From the NCBI GenBank assembly GCA_002727315.1, contig PBWR01000012.1, positions 1-64,000 of the forward strand: DNA of 64,000 nucleotides, read 5' to 3'. A program made the position numbers and the translations under genes. This stretch comes from Alphaproteobacteria bacterium (GTDB taxonomy: Bacteria > Pseudomonadota > Alphaproteobacteria > UBA6615). Under the pieces are notes generated by a model. It was not told the DNA's origin, made no database searches, and saw only the letters and a list, made by a program, of their open reading frames with translations. This document shows positions 1 through 7,986 of the stretch, piece by piece (the stretch's first letter is position 1; every line of letters starts with the position of its first letter).

Positions 1-68
1 CCGCCGTTTTCGTTTCGTAACTGTATTGATCGAACGGCGCGGTCGTGCGTGCCGGACACCGACAGCTC

Positions 69-545
69 CTAGCCGTTGCGCTCCTTGGCGACCCGCTCGA
101 CCGCGTCGACGATTGCCTGGTAACCCGTGCAGCGGCAATAGTTGCCGGAGATGAACTCTCGGATTTCCTCGCGTGACGGCGCGACGTTTTTCTCCAGCAA
201 TTCTTCGGCGGTCAGCAGCATGCCCGGCGTGCAGAAGCCACACTGGACGGCATTGCGTTCATGGAAGGCCTGCTGAAGGTCGGCGATTGTGCCGTTCTCG
301 CTCAGGCCCTCGATGGTTTCCACGTTCGAGCCTGTGGCCTGGGCGGCCAGCATGAGGCAGCCGCGCACGATATCGCCGTCGACCCGGATCGTGCAGGCGC
401 CGCACACGCCGTGTTCGCATCCTACGTGGCTGCCGGTGAGTTCAAGCTCGTAGCGTACGAAATCCACCAGATTGGTGCGCGCGGGTACGCGCCGGGTGAC
501 TTCCTGTCCGTTGACGTTGAGCGTGATGTCGACGTTCTGATCCAT
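69..545 (-). CDS. (2Fe-2S)-binding small subunit of a xanthine dehydrogenase/CO dehydrogenase-family enzyme
   Basis: This 158-residue protein is the iron-sulfur electron-transfer subunit of a three-subunit molybdenum hydroxylase. The plant-ferredoxin-type cluster is marked by Cys43, Cys48, Cys51 and Cys63 (GCEHGVCGAC motif). The second, helical [2Fe-2S] domain has Cys102, Cys105, Cys137 and Cys139 (CGFC and CRC). The length is normal for CoxS-like subunits. It lies 15 bases downstream of the FAD subunit gene on the same strand, so the two are co-transcribed. No large molybdopterin subunit is visible inside the window; it could lie past the left edge or elsewhere. The substrate cannot be inferred. 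It is distinct from the second small subunit at 38.9 kb, so the organism has at least two such enzymes. Confidence 0.93.
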   Translation of the reverse strand: MDQNVDITLNVNGQEVTRRVPARTNLVDFVRYELELTGSHVGCEHGVCGACTIRVDGDIVRGCLMLAAQATGSNVETIEGLSENGTIADLQQAFHERNAVQCGFCTPGMLLTAEELLEKNVAPSREEIREFISGNYCRCTGYQAIVDAVERVAKERNG

Positions 546-560
546 CTAGCGTCTCCCTAC

Positions 561-1415
561 CTAGGCCGCGAATTCTGCGAGCGCGCGCTTGGTCAGCACG
601 CGGGCCAGGTGCATTTTCATTTCCGGCGGGCCGTTCAGGTCCGACATCGGGTCCAGGTCGGCATCGAGTGCCTCCTGTGCGGCCTTGAGGGTTTCCTCAG
701 TGTTCGGTTGTCCGTTCAACGCGGCGGCGGCTGTGGTCGCCAGAATCGGGCGATCGCCGGCGCCGAGGAAGGCGAGCCGCATATCCGCAAAATTGTCGCC
801 CTCGAGCCGGCCCTGGATGCCGACGCCCACGATGGCATAGTCGCCGTGACGCCGGGCCAGTTCCATGAAGGCGGTGCGTTCGCCCTTTGAAATGATGGGA
901 ATGTCGGCCCCGACGAGGATTTCTCCGGGCTTCATGTCGGTTTCGAAAAGACCGTGGAAGAAATCATTCGCCTCGACGCTGCGCTTTCCTTCTCGACCCT
1001 GGAGGATGAGCTTTGCCCCGACGGCCCGGCACATGGCCGGCATTTCGGCGGCGGGGTCGGCAAAGGCGACGGAGCCGCCGAACGTACCGCGGTTGCGGAT
1101 GGCCTGGTGCGCGACATGGGGCATGGCCTTGGCAATTAGCGGCGCCACCTCCTGGACTTCCGGCGAGGCAAGCACGTGCGAATGGCGGGCCAGCGCGCCG
1201 ATATGCAGCGTCGTGCCGTCAGTCGAAATATGGCTCAACTCGTCGAGATGATTGATGTCGATCAGCACCTCGGGCGCTGACAGACGCATGTTCAACGTCG
1301 CCATCAGGCTTTGCCCGCCGGCAAGGATGCGGGCCTCGTCGCCATGCTCGTCGAGCAGATCGAAGACCTGATCGAGGCTTTCGGCGCGCACATAGGAAAA
1401 TGGTGCGGGTTTCAA
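561..1415 (-). CDS. FAD-binding medium subunit of a xanthine dehydrogenase/CO dehydrogenase-family enzyme
   Basis: This 284-residue protein matches the CoxM/CutM family that carries FAD in molybdenum hydroxylases and passes electrons from the iron-sulfur subunit to the acceptor. The two FAD pyrophosphate-binding motifs are visible: AGGQS at residues 32-36 and RNRGTFGGSVAFADP at about 107-121. The C-terminal CO_deh_flav_C region follows. It is the first gene of a minus-strand pair with the small subunit 15 bases downstream. It is divergently arranged from the GST gene at 1580, and the 164 bases between them should hold both promoters. The family is certain; the substrate is unknown. Confidence 0.93.
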   Translation of the reverse strand: MKPAPFSYVRAESLDQVFDLLDEHGDEARILAGGQSLMATLNMRLSAPEVLIDINHLDELSHISTDGTTLHIGALARHSHVLASPEVQEVAPLIAKAMPHVAHQAIRNRGTFGGSVAFADPAAEMPAMCRAVGAKLILQGREGKRSVEANDFFHGLFETDMKPGEILVGADIPIISKGERTAFMELARRHGDYAIVGVGIQGRLEGDNFADMRLAFLGAGDRPILATTAAAALNGQPNTEETLKAAQEALDADLDPMSDLNGPPEMKMHLARVLTKRALAEFAA

Positions 1416-1579
1416 CCGGCTTCTCCCTTAACGACCATGGTTGTCTATTCGAACCTTGTTGCCGGTCCGGCACCCCAATTTCTACGCTTTCTGAGGATGC
1501 AAGTCTATGCGGCTCGCAGCACGATCTCTATCCTGAACCTCCTATCCGGCACGCACGCGAAGGTAACGGAGCTACGAAC

Positions 1580-2197
1580 ATGTCGCTGACAATCTGGGGG
1601 CGCCACACTTCCTCGAATGTCCAGAAACTCCTCTGGGGGTGCGCTGAAATGGGCGTTTCGTATGAGCGCCCCGACATGGCGGGCAAATTTGGATTCACCG
1701 ATGAGTATCTGGCCATGAACCCCAATCGGGTGGTGCCGACCATCGACGATGACGGCTTCATTCTGTGGGAATCCAATGCTTGTTTGCGCTATCTGGCGGA
1801 AAAGCATGACCGGGGCGGGTTGTGGCCCGAGGACCCGCATGTTCGCGCTGATGCGGACCGCTGGATGGATTGGCAGACGGCGACCTTTTGGCCGGCGCTA
1901 CGGCCGGTGTTTCACCAGTTGATCCGCACACCTGTCGAACAGCAGGACGGTGAATTGATCGATCAGGGTATCAAAGCGGCCGGAGAGATCAGTGCCGTGC
2001 TGGATGCTGCGCTGGAAGACAGGCCGTTCGTTGCCGGCGACAGTTTCACCATGGGCGATATTCCCATCGGCGGCGTGATCTACCGCTGGTACGAGATGGA
2101 TATCGCAAGGCCGGATCGGCCCAATGTGCGTGCCTGGTACGACGGTCTGCGCGAACGTCACGGCTACGCCGAACACATCGTCATTCCCCTGGAGTAA
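1580..2197 (+). CDS. Glutathione S-transferase family protein
   Basis: This 205-residue protein has an N-terminal thioredoxin-fold GST domain (about residues 1-80) followed by an all-helical C-terminal domain. The cis-proline loop RVVPTI at about 50-55 and the ESNA glutathione-binding motif at 64-67 are clear. The reading frame is open 60 codons further upstream, but that stretch does not resemble a GST. The ATG at 1580, preceded by a purine-rich AACGGAG about ten bases upstream, starts exactly at the conserved domain, so I chose it. The gene is convergent with the MetE-like gene, with only seven bases between the stops. A detoxification or dehalogenase-like role is possible; no substrate can be assigned. 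Confidence 0.9.
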   Translation: MSLTIWGRHTSSNVQKLLWGCAEMGVSYERPDMAGKFGFTDEYLAMNPNRVVPTIDDDGFILWESNACLRYLAEKHDRGGLWPEDPHVRADADRWMDWQTATFWPALRPVFHQLIRTPVEQQDGELIDQGIKAAGEISAVLDAALEDRPFVAGDSFTMGDIPIGGVIYRWYEMDIARPDRPNVRAWYDGLRERHGYAEHIVIPLE

Positions 2198-2204
2198 CGC
2201 TGGC

Positions 2205-3359
2205 TCACGCGGCCTTGCCCCAGAGCTGTTTGGAGGCCATGCGAGCGCCCTCGGTCATGGATGCGAACTTCATCCAGACGATGTTGCGGTCGACCTGCAC
2301 GCGCCCGGCAAAGGTACCGAAACCGCAATCCCCGCCGACCATCACGTTTTCACGCCCGACCACGCTCGCGTAGTTGAGAATTCGGTCGCAGACAAGCTCG
2401 GGGTGTTCCACGAAGTTCGACGTGGTGTCGATGACGCCGGGAATGATGAACTTGTCGTCGGGAAGCTCCACATCGCGCCAGATCTTCCACTCGTGCGCGT
2501 GACGCGGATTGGCCCCGGGGAACGAGAATGCCTGGGGTTTGGCGCCGAGAATGATGTCGACAATGTCGATCAGGGGGACATCCTCGTGATGCGGCCCCAT
2601 GGTGCTCGCCCAGCAGATATGCATGCGGACCTTGTCGGCCGGGATGTTCTCCACCGCATGGTTGAGCGCATCTACATGCATAGCGATTTCCTTGCGGAAA
2701 TCCTCGAGGCTCAGATGTCGGAAGATGGTGTGCCTACTGAGCGCGAGGTCGGGACAGTCGAGTTGCAGGATCATGCCGGCATCGACAATGGCCTCGTATT
2801 CGCGGCGCATGACGTCGGCCAGGGCGAAAATGTAGGCCTCCTCGCTGTCATAGTAGAGGTTGGGCAGGAACCGCGAAATCTGGCCGGGAGAGGGCGAGGT
2901 CATGAAGACCTCCTCGGCACCCGCCTGGCCGATCACGCTTGCGGCGCGGTCGATGTCGGCCTGTGCGGCATCCCAGTCGCGCCACTCCACCGGGCCGGAA
3001 CAGGCCGGCCGGTGGGTGAGGGGTGTGAGGAACGGTGCGAGCATCTGAGCCAGTTCGGGAAATTCCTCTTTGTCGGCACCGGACGGCTTGGGCTGGTTGG
3101 GGCCGTCATAACCGGTGAGGCGGTCCTTCACATGAATGGTGTAGTCGGCGCGACCCTGTTCGCCGTCGTTCATCACGTCGAGGCCGACCGAAACCTGCTT
3201 TGCGACGACCTCGGATACCGCACGGTCGACAGCGGCCGTCATCGCGTCACCGCCGGAGCCCGGATCGGTTTCCTCGGCCAACAGGAAGTCCACCACATCC
3301 TGCGGGCGCGGCAGGCTGCCCGTGTGGGTCGTCAGTATTCTGTTAGTGCTGCGCTTCAT
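2205..3359 (-). CDS. Cobalamin-independent methionine synthase II (MetE C-terminal domain) family protein
   Basis: This 384-residue protein resembles the catalytic C-terminal half of MetE, which transfers a methyl group to a zinc-bound thiol. It starts with the family-typical TTHTGSLPRP motif at residues 10-19. Candidate zinc ligands are His247 and Cys249 (MHICW) and Cys355 (GGDCGFGTF). It lacks the N-terminal half of full MetE, as in the short archaeal and soil-bacterial paralogues whose methyl donor and acceptor are often not folate and homocysteine. The ATG at 3359 was chosen over an upstream in-frame codon because GAGGAA lies just before it. No methionine biosynthesis genes are adjacent, so a catabolic methyltransferase role is as likely as methionine synthesis. 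Confidence 0.85.
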   Translation of the reverse strand: MKRSTNRILTTHTGSLPRPQDVVDFLLAEETDPGSGGDAMTAAVDRAVSEVVAKQVSVGLDVMNDGEQGRADYTIHVKDRLTGYDGPNQPKPSGADKEEFPELAQMLAPFLTPLTHRPACSGPVEWRDWDAAQADIDRAASVIGQAGAEEVFMTSPSPGQISRFLPNLYYDSEEAYIFALADVMRREYEAIVDAGMILQLDCPDLALSRHTIFRHLSLEDFRKEIAMHVDALNHAVENIPADKVRMHICWASTMGPHHEDVPLIDIVDIILGAKPQAFSFPGANPRHAHEWKIWRDVELPDDKFIIPGVIDTTSNFVEHPELVCDRILNYASVVGRENVMVGGDCGFGTFAGRVQVDRNIVWMKFASMTEGARMASKQLWGKAA

Positions 3360-3425
3360 GGGTTCCTCACGTTCATCCGGTTCTGACAGCCGGAATTCGT
3401 CGGGCATACTACATGGCGAACGCGC

Positions 3426-3466
3426 AAAAAATAATGGGGAACGGTCGATCCTGACCGCTCCCCATT
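3426..3466 (-). terminator. Rho-independent terminator on the minus strand
   Basis: Positions 3433-3466 form a long hairpin. AATGGGGA pairs with TCCCCATT and CGGTC pairs with GACCG around a six-base loop, with one mismatch. Read on the minus strand, it is followed by a T-rich run (complement of 3426-3432). It lies just downstream of a truncated minus-strand gene tail that ends at 3491, so it is probably the original terminator of that lost gene. Confidence 0.7.
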
Positions 3467-3490
3467 TGAGGTCGGGAGATTAACTTCGGA

Positions 3491-3565
3491 CTATTCGCGG
3501 TCCCACTGGCGCAGGATCGGCTGCTTGTTCACCCGCATCGTGTCCATGTAGAACTTCAAAATCTC
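3491..3565 (-). pseudogene. 3'-terminal fragment of an unidentified minus-strand gene
   Basis: Reading the minus strand from about 3565 gives a peptide ending in FYMDTMRVNKQPILRQWDRE and a TAG stop at 3491-3493, followed by a strong terminator. There is no start codon or ribosome-binding site at a sensible distance. The sequence immediately 5' of it is coding on the opposite strand for a different gene tail. I read this as the C-terminal remnant of a gene whose 5' part was lost at a rearrangement breakpoint near 3560-3575. I do not recognise the family from about 25 residues, and the fragment could be spurious. Confidence 0.4.
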
Positions 3566-3799
3566 GGTGCTCTGCTGGCCGGCATCATCACCGTGGTCGA
3601 TACCGAGATCGGGCTTTTGATCCCGCCACTGGGCATTTCCTGCTTCGTCATCAAGAGTGCGATCAACGATCCAACGGTCTCGCTGTCGGATATTTTCGCG
3701 GGTGCGTTCCCGTTCGCCGTGACGATGTTTATCGTTCTGCTGATCCTCATCGCTTACCCGCAGCTCAGCCTCATCCTGCTCGAACTGGGCTATGTCTAA
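3566..3799 (+). pseudogene. 3'-terminal fragment of a TRAP transporter large permease (DctM-like)
   Basis: The plus-strand frame encodes about 77 residues that match only the extreme C-terminus of TRAP large membrane subunits. It has the GIITV...EIGLLIPPLGISCFVIK segment of a permease helix, then a final hydrophobic helix ending in AYPQLSLILL. A full DctM is about 430 residues, so more than 80 percent is missing. No start codon, binding protein or small permease gene is nearby. The fragment begins where the minus-strand gene tail (3491-3565) ends, so two gene tails pointing away from each other are joined head to head, as expected at an inversion or deletion endpoint. Confidence 0.75.
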
Positions 3800-3880
3800 C
3801 GCGTGAATAGCGGGTCTTCATCCGCTGGTTTTCCCCCGACCGATTGACCATAATTGGCGGAATCCGAACCGGGGGAAGTG

Positions 3881-4753
3881 ATGAAGATTTTCAAGGATCG
3901 CATTCCGTACTCAGCCATTGTCGACCGTCCGAAGTGGAAGCTGCCGGATGGCAAGCGCATGGCCGTGTGGATCATCGCCAATGTTGAGGACTGGGATATT
4001 GCCCGGCCCATGCCCCGCGTGGTCCTGCCGCCACCGATGGGGGTGCCGCTGCTCCCCGATCTACCCAACTGGGCGTGGCATGAATACGGTATGCGTGTCG
4101 GCTTCTGGCGTATCCGCGATGCGCTGCGCGACCGCGGCATCATCCCGACAATGGCCGTGAACGGGCGGGTTTGTGAGACCTATCCGCGGGTCGCCGAGGC
4201 CGCGCTCGAACTCGGCTGGGAATTCATGGGCCACGGCCATGTGCAGGGCCCCATGCACAAGCATGACGATCAGCAAGAGCAGATCGACCGGGCTTGCGCC
4301 GCGATCCAGAAGTTCACCGGCAAGAAGGTCCGTGGCTGGGAGAGCCCGGGCATGACAGAGACCTTCGACACGATCGACTATCTGGCCCGCGCCGGGATCG
4401 AATATGTCGCCGACTGGGTCCTCGACGATCAGCCCGTGGAGATCGAGACCACCGAGGGGCCGATGATGTCGGTGCCCTATACGGTCGAGACCAACGACAT
4501 CTCGATGATGGCCCTGCAGCAGCACTCGTCCGACGAAATGTTCCAACGTTCGAAGGACCAGTTCGACCGGCTGTACATGGAGAGCGAGGATTCGGCGCGC
4601 ATCATGTCTATCAGCCTTCATATGTACCTGACCGGCGCGCCCCACCGGATCAAGTATTTCGAGGACATCCTCGACTATATCCAGAGCCATTCCGATGTCG
4701 CGATCGTGCCCGGCGAGCAGATCATGGACTGGTATAAGGAAGCCCACGCCTAG
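3881..4753 (+). CDS. Polysaccharide deacetylase family protein (allantoinase PuuE-like)
   Basis: This 290-residue protein belongs to the carbohydrate esterase 4 (NodB) fold, in the cytoplasmic branch that includes PuuE-type allantoinases. Visible markers are the N-terminal VEDWD stretch at 35-39, the metal-site region MGHGHV at 116-121 and RGWESPG at 151-157. There is no signal peptide, which argues against a cell-wall role and for hydrolysis of a small cyclic or linear amide. The ATG at 3881 has a GGGGGAAG ribosome-binding site and gives the usual N-terminus. It is followed after 13 bases by a 2-hydroxyacid dehydrogenase and then a hydratase, suggesting a three-step degradative unit. True allantoinase activity is not proven. 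Confidence 0.82.
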   Translation: MKIFKDRIPYSAIVDRPKWKLPDGKRMAVWIIANVEDWDIARPMPRVVLPPPMGVPLLPDLPNWAWHEYGMRVGFWRIRDALRDRGIIPTMAVNGRVCETYPRVAEAALELGWEFMGHGHVQGPMHKHDDQQEQIDRACAAIQKFTGKKVRGWESPGMTETFDTIDYLARAGIEYVADWVLDDQPVEIETTEGPMMSVPYTVETNDISMMALQQHSSDEMFQRSKDQFDRLYMESEDSARIMSISLHMYLTGAPHRIKYFEDILDYIQSHSDVAIVPGEQIMDWYKEAHA

Positions 4754-4766
4754 CGGGATTACAGCA

Positions 4767-5696
4767 ATGGTCTTGCTTATTACGCCTCCGGTCACCGGAT
4801 CGGCGGAGTACTGGGGTGAATGCGTCCAAACGCTGATGCCCGAGCTCGAGGTCCGGCTATGGCCGGACGCGGGCGATCCGGCGGTCATCGAGTATCTCCT
4901 GACCGGATTTCTGGACCTGGCGGAATTGCCCGCGCTGCCGAGCCTGCGCCTGGTCATGCCGATGTTTGCGGGCTTCGATCATCTGCTTTCAAGCCCGCAC
5001 ATGCCCGATGTGCCGCTCGTGCGAACCGGACCTCCGGATGGGGATCCGGCGATGACCGAGTATGCGGTGCTGCATGTCCTGCGGCACCATCGCCACCTGC
5101 CGACCTACCTGGCCCAGCAGCGGCGCCGGGAATGGCGGGTCATCCCCCAGAAGACACCCCCGGAGCAGAGGGTCGGGTTCATGGGCTTCGGTGCGCTGGC
5201 GCAGCCGCCGGCCCGGGTGCTACAGGGCCTCGGTTTCGATGTGGCGGCCTGGACGCGAACCCGGCGCGACGATCCCGACATCAAGATATTCAGCGGGCCC
5301 GACGGTTTGCGGCCTTTCCTGGCGCGCACCGACATTCTGGTGTGTTTGCTGCCCCTGACAGGCGAAACGGACGGCATCCTGAACGCCGGGCTGTTTGCGC
5401 AAATGCCCGAGGGCGCGGCGGTCATCAACCTGGGGCGTGGCGCGCATCTTGTCGATCACGACCTCATCGCGGCGCTCGACAGTGGTCAATTGGCCGGCGC
5501 GACACTGGATGCCACCAAGCCCGAGCCGTTGCCAGAGGACAGTCCGCTCTGGTTACATGAGGGCGTCACGATTATGCCCCATACGGCGCGCAGGGTGCGG
5601 GCCGAGACCGTGGCGCCGCAGGTGGCTGAAATCATCCGGCGCGACTGGGAAGGGGAACCGCAACTTTGGGCCGTCGACCGTTCGACGGGATACTGA
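4767..5696 (+). CDS. D-isomer-specific 2-hydroxyacid dehydrogenase (glyoxylate/hydroxypyruvate reductase A-like)
   Basis: This 309-residue NAD(P)H-dependent oxidoreductase reduces 2-keto acids such as glyoxylate or hydroxypyruvate. The nucleotide-binding glycine motif GFMGFGALA lies at 137-145. The catalytic trio appears as Arg224 (NLGRGAH), Glu253 (KPEPLP) and His272 (IMPHTA). The overall length and the short N-terminal domain match GhrA. The ATG at 4767 begins MVLLITPPV and lies 13 bases after the preceding stop, so the gene is probably translated from the same message. If the upstream hydrolase releases a glyoxylate-containing fragment, this enzyme would be a natural partner, but that is inference. 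Confidence 0.88.
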   Translation: MVLLITPPVTGSAEYWGECVQTLMPELEVRLWPDAGDPAVIEYLLTGFLDLAELPALPSLRLVMPMFAGFDHLLSSPHMPDVPLVRTGPPDGDPAMTEYAVLHVLRHHRHLPTYLAQQRRREWRVIPQKTPPEQRVGFMGFGALAQPPARVLQGLGFDVAAWTRTRRDDPDIKIFSGPDGLRPFLARTDILVCLLPLTGETDGILNAGLFAQMPEGAAVINLGRGAHLVDHDLIAALDSGQLAGATLDATKPEPLPEDSPLWLHEGVTIMPHTARRVRAETVAPQVAEIIRRDWEGEPQLWAVDRSTGY

Positions 5697-5711
5697 TCTC
5701 GGGAGAGAAAC

Positions 5712-6506
5712 ATGGCCTTGAACGACGCACAGGTGGCCCAGGCCGCCGATATCCTCGCCGCCGCGTTTCGCGGGCGTACGACGATCGACGACTTGCCCGT
5801 CGAATGCGGGCCTTCGAACGCTGCGGAAGCGGTGCAGGTTCAGATCGCCTTGCTCGATCGCTTGGGGCTCGATGCGGCCGGATACAAGGCGGGCTTTACC
5901 AATCCGCCGATGCTTGAGAAGGCGGGCCGGGACGGGCCGATGGCCGGCGTGATGTTCCGCGACTTCACGGTGGCGAGTGGCGGAACCCTGCAGCGCGCCG
6001 ACTTCGGACCGGGAACGTTGGTCGAGGCCGAAGTCTCGTTCTGTATGGGGGCCGATCTTCCGGCCCGCGATGGCGGATACACCGTCGATGAGGTGTTAGG
6101 TGCCGTCGACAGCGCGATCATCGGGATCGAGATGGCGGTGCCGCGCATGAACGACCCGCTCAACCAGCCAATGGTTCATCTGGCGGCCGACAATGGTGCG
6201 GCGATGGGCTTTGTCGCCGGGCCCGACATTCCGCACTGGCGCGAGCGTGAACTCAAGACGCTGGATATTGAGCTGCTGTTCGATGGCAAACAGGTCTCCG
6301 AAGGCATGCCCCTGCCGGCGCGTTGCGACGAGGTCTGGTCGGTGGCCTGGATCGTCAATCATTTTTCCGCCCGCGGGGTGGGGATCAAGGCCGGTGATTA
6401 TCTGACGACCGGCGCTGCTGCGGTGCCCAAGCCGCTGGGTGGTGCCAAGGATGTAACAGCACGGTTCGCCGGTATAGGCGACGTGCAGGTCACGATCGAG
6501 GGCTGA
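5712..6506 (+). CDS. 2-keto-4-pentenoate hydratase/FAH-family hydratase
   Basis: This 264-residue protein resembles the 2-hydroxypenta-2,4-dienoate hydratase (MhpD) branch of the fumarylacetoacetase superfamily. That branch adds water to dienoates in meta-cleavage pathways, or acts as a metal-dependent decarboxylase (4-oxalocrotonate decarboxylase). The GYKAGFT motif (about 57-63), the acidic metal-site stretch VEAEVSF and the IGIEMAVPR segment are typical. The ATG is preceded by GGGAGA. It is the third gene of the cluster that begins at 3881, 15 bases after the dehydrogenase. No ring-cleavage dioxygenase is present nearby, so its substrate is open. Confidence 0.87.
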   Translation: MALNDAQVAQAADILAAAFRGRTTIDDLPVECGPSNAAEAVQVQIALLDRLGLDAAGYKAGFTNPPMLEKAGRDGPMAGVMFRDFTVASGGTLQRADFGPGTLVEAEVSFCMGADLPARDGGYTVDEVLGAVDSAIIGIEMAVPRMNDPLNQPMVHLAADNGAAMGFVAGPDIPHWRERELKTLDIELLFDGKQVSEGMPLPARCDEVWSVAWIVNHFSARGVGIKAGDYLTTGAAAVPKPLGGAKDVTARFAGIGDVQVTIEG

Positions 6507-6532
6507 CCCTGTTTCGCGTTGTCGCGTTCGTA

Positions 6533-7266
6533 ATGGCAGCGGTGTTGCTATCGGGAGCGCCGATCGGAGTGGCGGAGGACGCCGACCTGGCGGCTCTCAA
6601 TAAACGCCTGTTGCCCGGGATCAAGGGTTCGGAAAATCGGCGCATCATCGATTCCAGCGATTATCCCTGGAGCGCCGTCAGCTGGGCGAACACCCACATC
6701 GGCGGGTTCTTGTACCGGTGTTCGGGCCGCGCGAGGTCCTCACGGCGGCCCATTGTCAGTGGAACAAACGGACCCTGAATTGGCTCGTGCCCGATTCCGT
6801 CAACTTCCTGGCCGGTTACCGACGTGGCGAGTTCATGGCCCATGACAAGGTGGTGGACTACACATTGGGCGACCCGTTGGTGACACTCAACGATGGCGGA
6901 CGGTTCCGACCTCATGATTGGGCCACCCTGCACCTGGCAGAGCCCATTGACGATGTGACGGTAACTGTGACCCTCGGATTGTCCAGCACACCGGTGCAGG
7001 AATACATACAGGCGGGTTACAGCAAGGACGAGCCCCACATCCTGACGATCGACGAGGGCTGCCCGGTCGACGATACGCGGAACACCGGCGGGTTGCTGTT
7101 TCACGGCTGCGACGCGGTCGGCGGGGATTCCGGCTCGCCGATCCTCGGAATTTCCGGCGATGCGCTCGTGGTCCACGGCGTGCACGTGGCCACCTGTGTG
7201 GGCGGCGGGGGTGACAGTCTGGAGATTGCCATTCCGATCGATTCTGTCGCTGACGGGCTCAACTGA
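6533..7266 (+). pseudogene. Frameshifted secreted trypsin-like serine protease
   Basis: The first part (6533-6717) encodes a short hydrophobic N-terminus ending around GVAEDAD, probably a signal peptide, and a YPWSAV segment typical of mature V8/trypsin-like proteases. Homology then continues in another frame from 6718: FGPREVLTAAHC carries the catalytic His, HDWATLHL the Asp, and GDSGSP the nucleophilic Ser. Between them the expected GGF-CTG motif is in the third frame (TGT at 6711), so at least two small indels separate the halves. The catalytic triad is intact, but no single frame encodes the whole enzyme. It is either a young pseudogene or a local sequence error. It starts 26 bases after the hydratase gene. 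Confidence 0.72.
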
Positions 7267-7337
7267 ACCGCTTCCCACTTGTCAGGCGCACACCGAAGCC
7301 ATATTTGAACCTCTCGCGCAACCGACGGACATCCAAC

Positions 7338-7937
7338 ATGGCCGAAGCCGACCCTCACAACACCAACGTCATGCTCGACGGGCTGATCAACCGGAACTCG
7401 ACGCCGCCGCGTTTGATGGTGGGTGGCACGCCGCCGCCACGCGCCGATGTCGAGCGGATGCTCGCCGCCGCGTGCAGCGCGCCCGACCACGGGGCGGTGC
7501 GCCCCTGGCGCTTCCACATCATCGAGGGCGAGGCGCGCAACAAGCTGGGTGATCTGTTCGGCAAGGCGTTGCTTGAGCGCGATCCCTTCGCCCCGAGCGC
7601 CGCCATCGAGAAAGAGCAGGGGCGGCCGCTGCGTGCGCCGATGATCATCGCGGTCTGCGCCAAGGTCGATCCGTCGCGCGCCCCCAAGGTGCCCGTAATC
7701 GAGCAGGTGGTGGCGGCTGCCGCCGCCATGGAGCATTTGGTTCTGGCCGCCCAGGCGATGGGCTACGGAGCCATCGTGCTGACGGGCCGAAATGCGCACG
7801 ATCCATTGGTGCGGGCCGCCTTCGACCTGGCGGATGAGGATGAACTGGTCGGCTTCGTGTATCTCGGTAGCACCGATGAGCCGCCGCTTGCCAAGGATCG
7901 TCCCGATCCCGCAGAGTTCACCAGCGACTGGACATAA
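7338..7937 (+). CDS. Nitroreductase family protein (YdjA-like)
   Basis: This 199-residue flavoprotein uses FMN and NAD(P)H to reduce nitro groups, quinones or enones. The N-terminal RNSTPPRL segment (FMN phosphate contact), the CSAPDHGAVRPWRF stretch and the AAQAMGYGAIVLTG glycine-rich region are typical of the compact YdjA/RutE-like members. The ATG at 7338 was chosen because it precedes the conserved region by a normal distance; an alternative TTG lies 33 bases upstream. The gene ends directly at a bidirectional terminator and is convergent with the SMP-30 gene. There is no pathway partner beside it. Confidence 0.88.
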   Translation: MAEADPHNTNVMLDGLINRNSTPPRLMVGGTPPPRADVERMLAAACSAPDHGAVRPWRFHIIEGEARNKLGDLFGKALLERDPFAPSAAIEKEQGRPLRAPMIIAVCAKVDPSRAPKVPVIEQVVAAAAAMEHLVLAAQAMGYGAIVLTGRNAHDPLVRAAFDLADEDELVGFVYLGSTDEPPLAKDRPDPAEFTSDWT

Positions 7938-7966
7938 AAATGGCCGGGATCGACCCGGCCATTTTT
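7936..7966. terminator. Bidirectional rho-independent terminator
   Basis: A perfect 13-base inverted repeat (7936-7948 with 7954-7966) with a five-base loop is flanked by A5 on one side and T5 on the other. It therefore works as an intrinsic terminator on both strands. It sits between the convergent nitroreductase and SMP-30 genes, and its left arm begins at the nitroreductase stop codon. Confidence 0.9.
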
Positions 7967-7986
7967 CATTCTGACGCGCTGGACGC

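Noticed and set aside
1..59. A possible minus-strand coding start (GTG at 59) running off the left edge with GGAG upstream
   Set aside because: Only 19 codons are visible, and they do not resemble the N-terminus of a CoxL-type subunit or any family I know.
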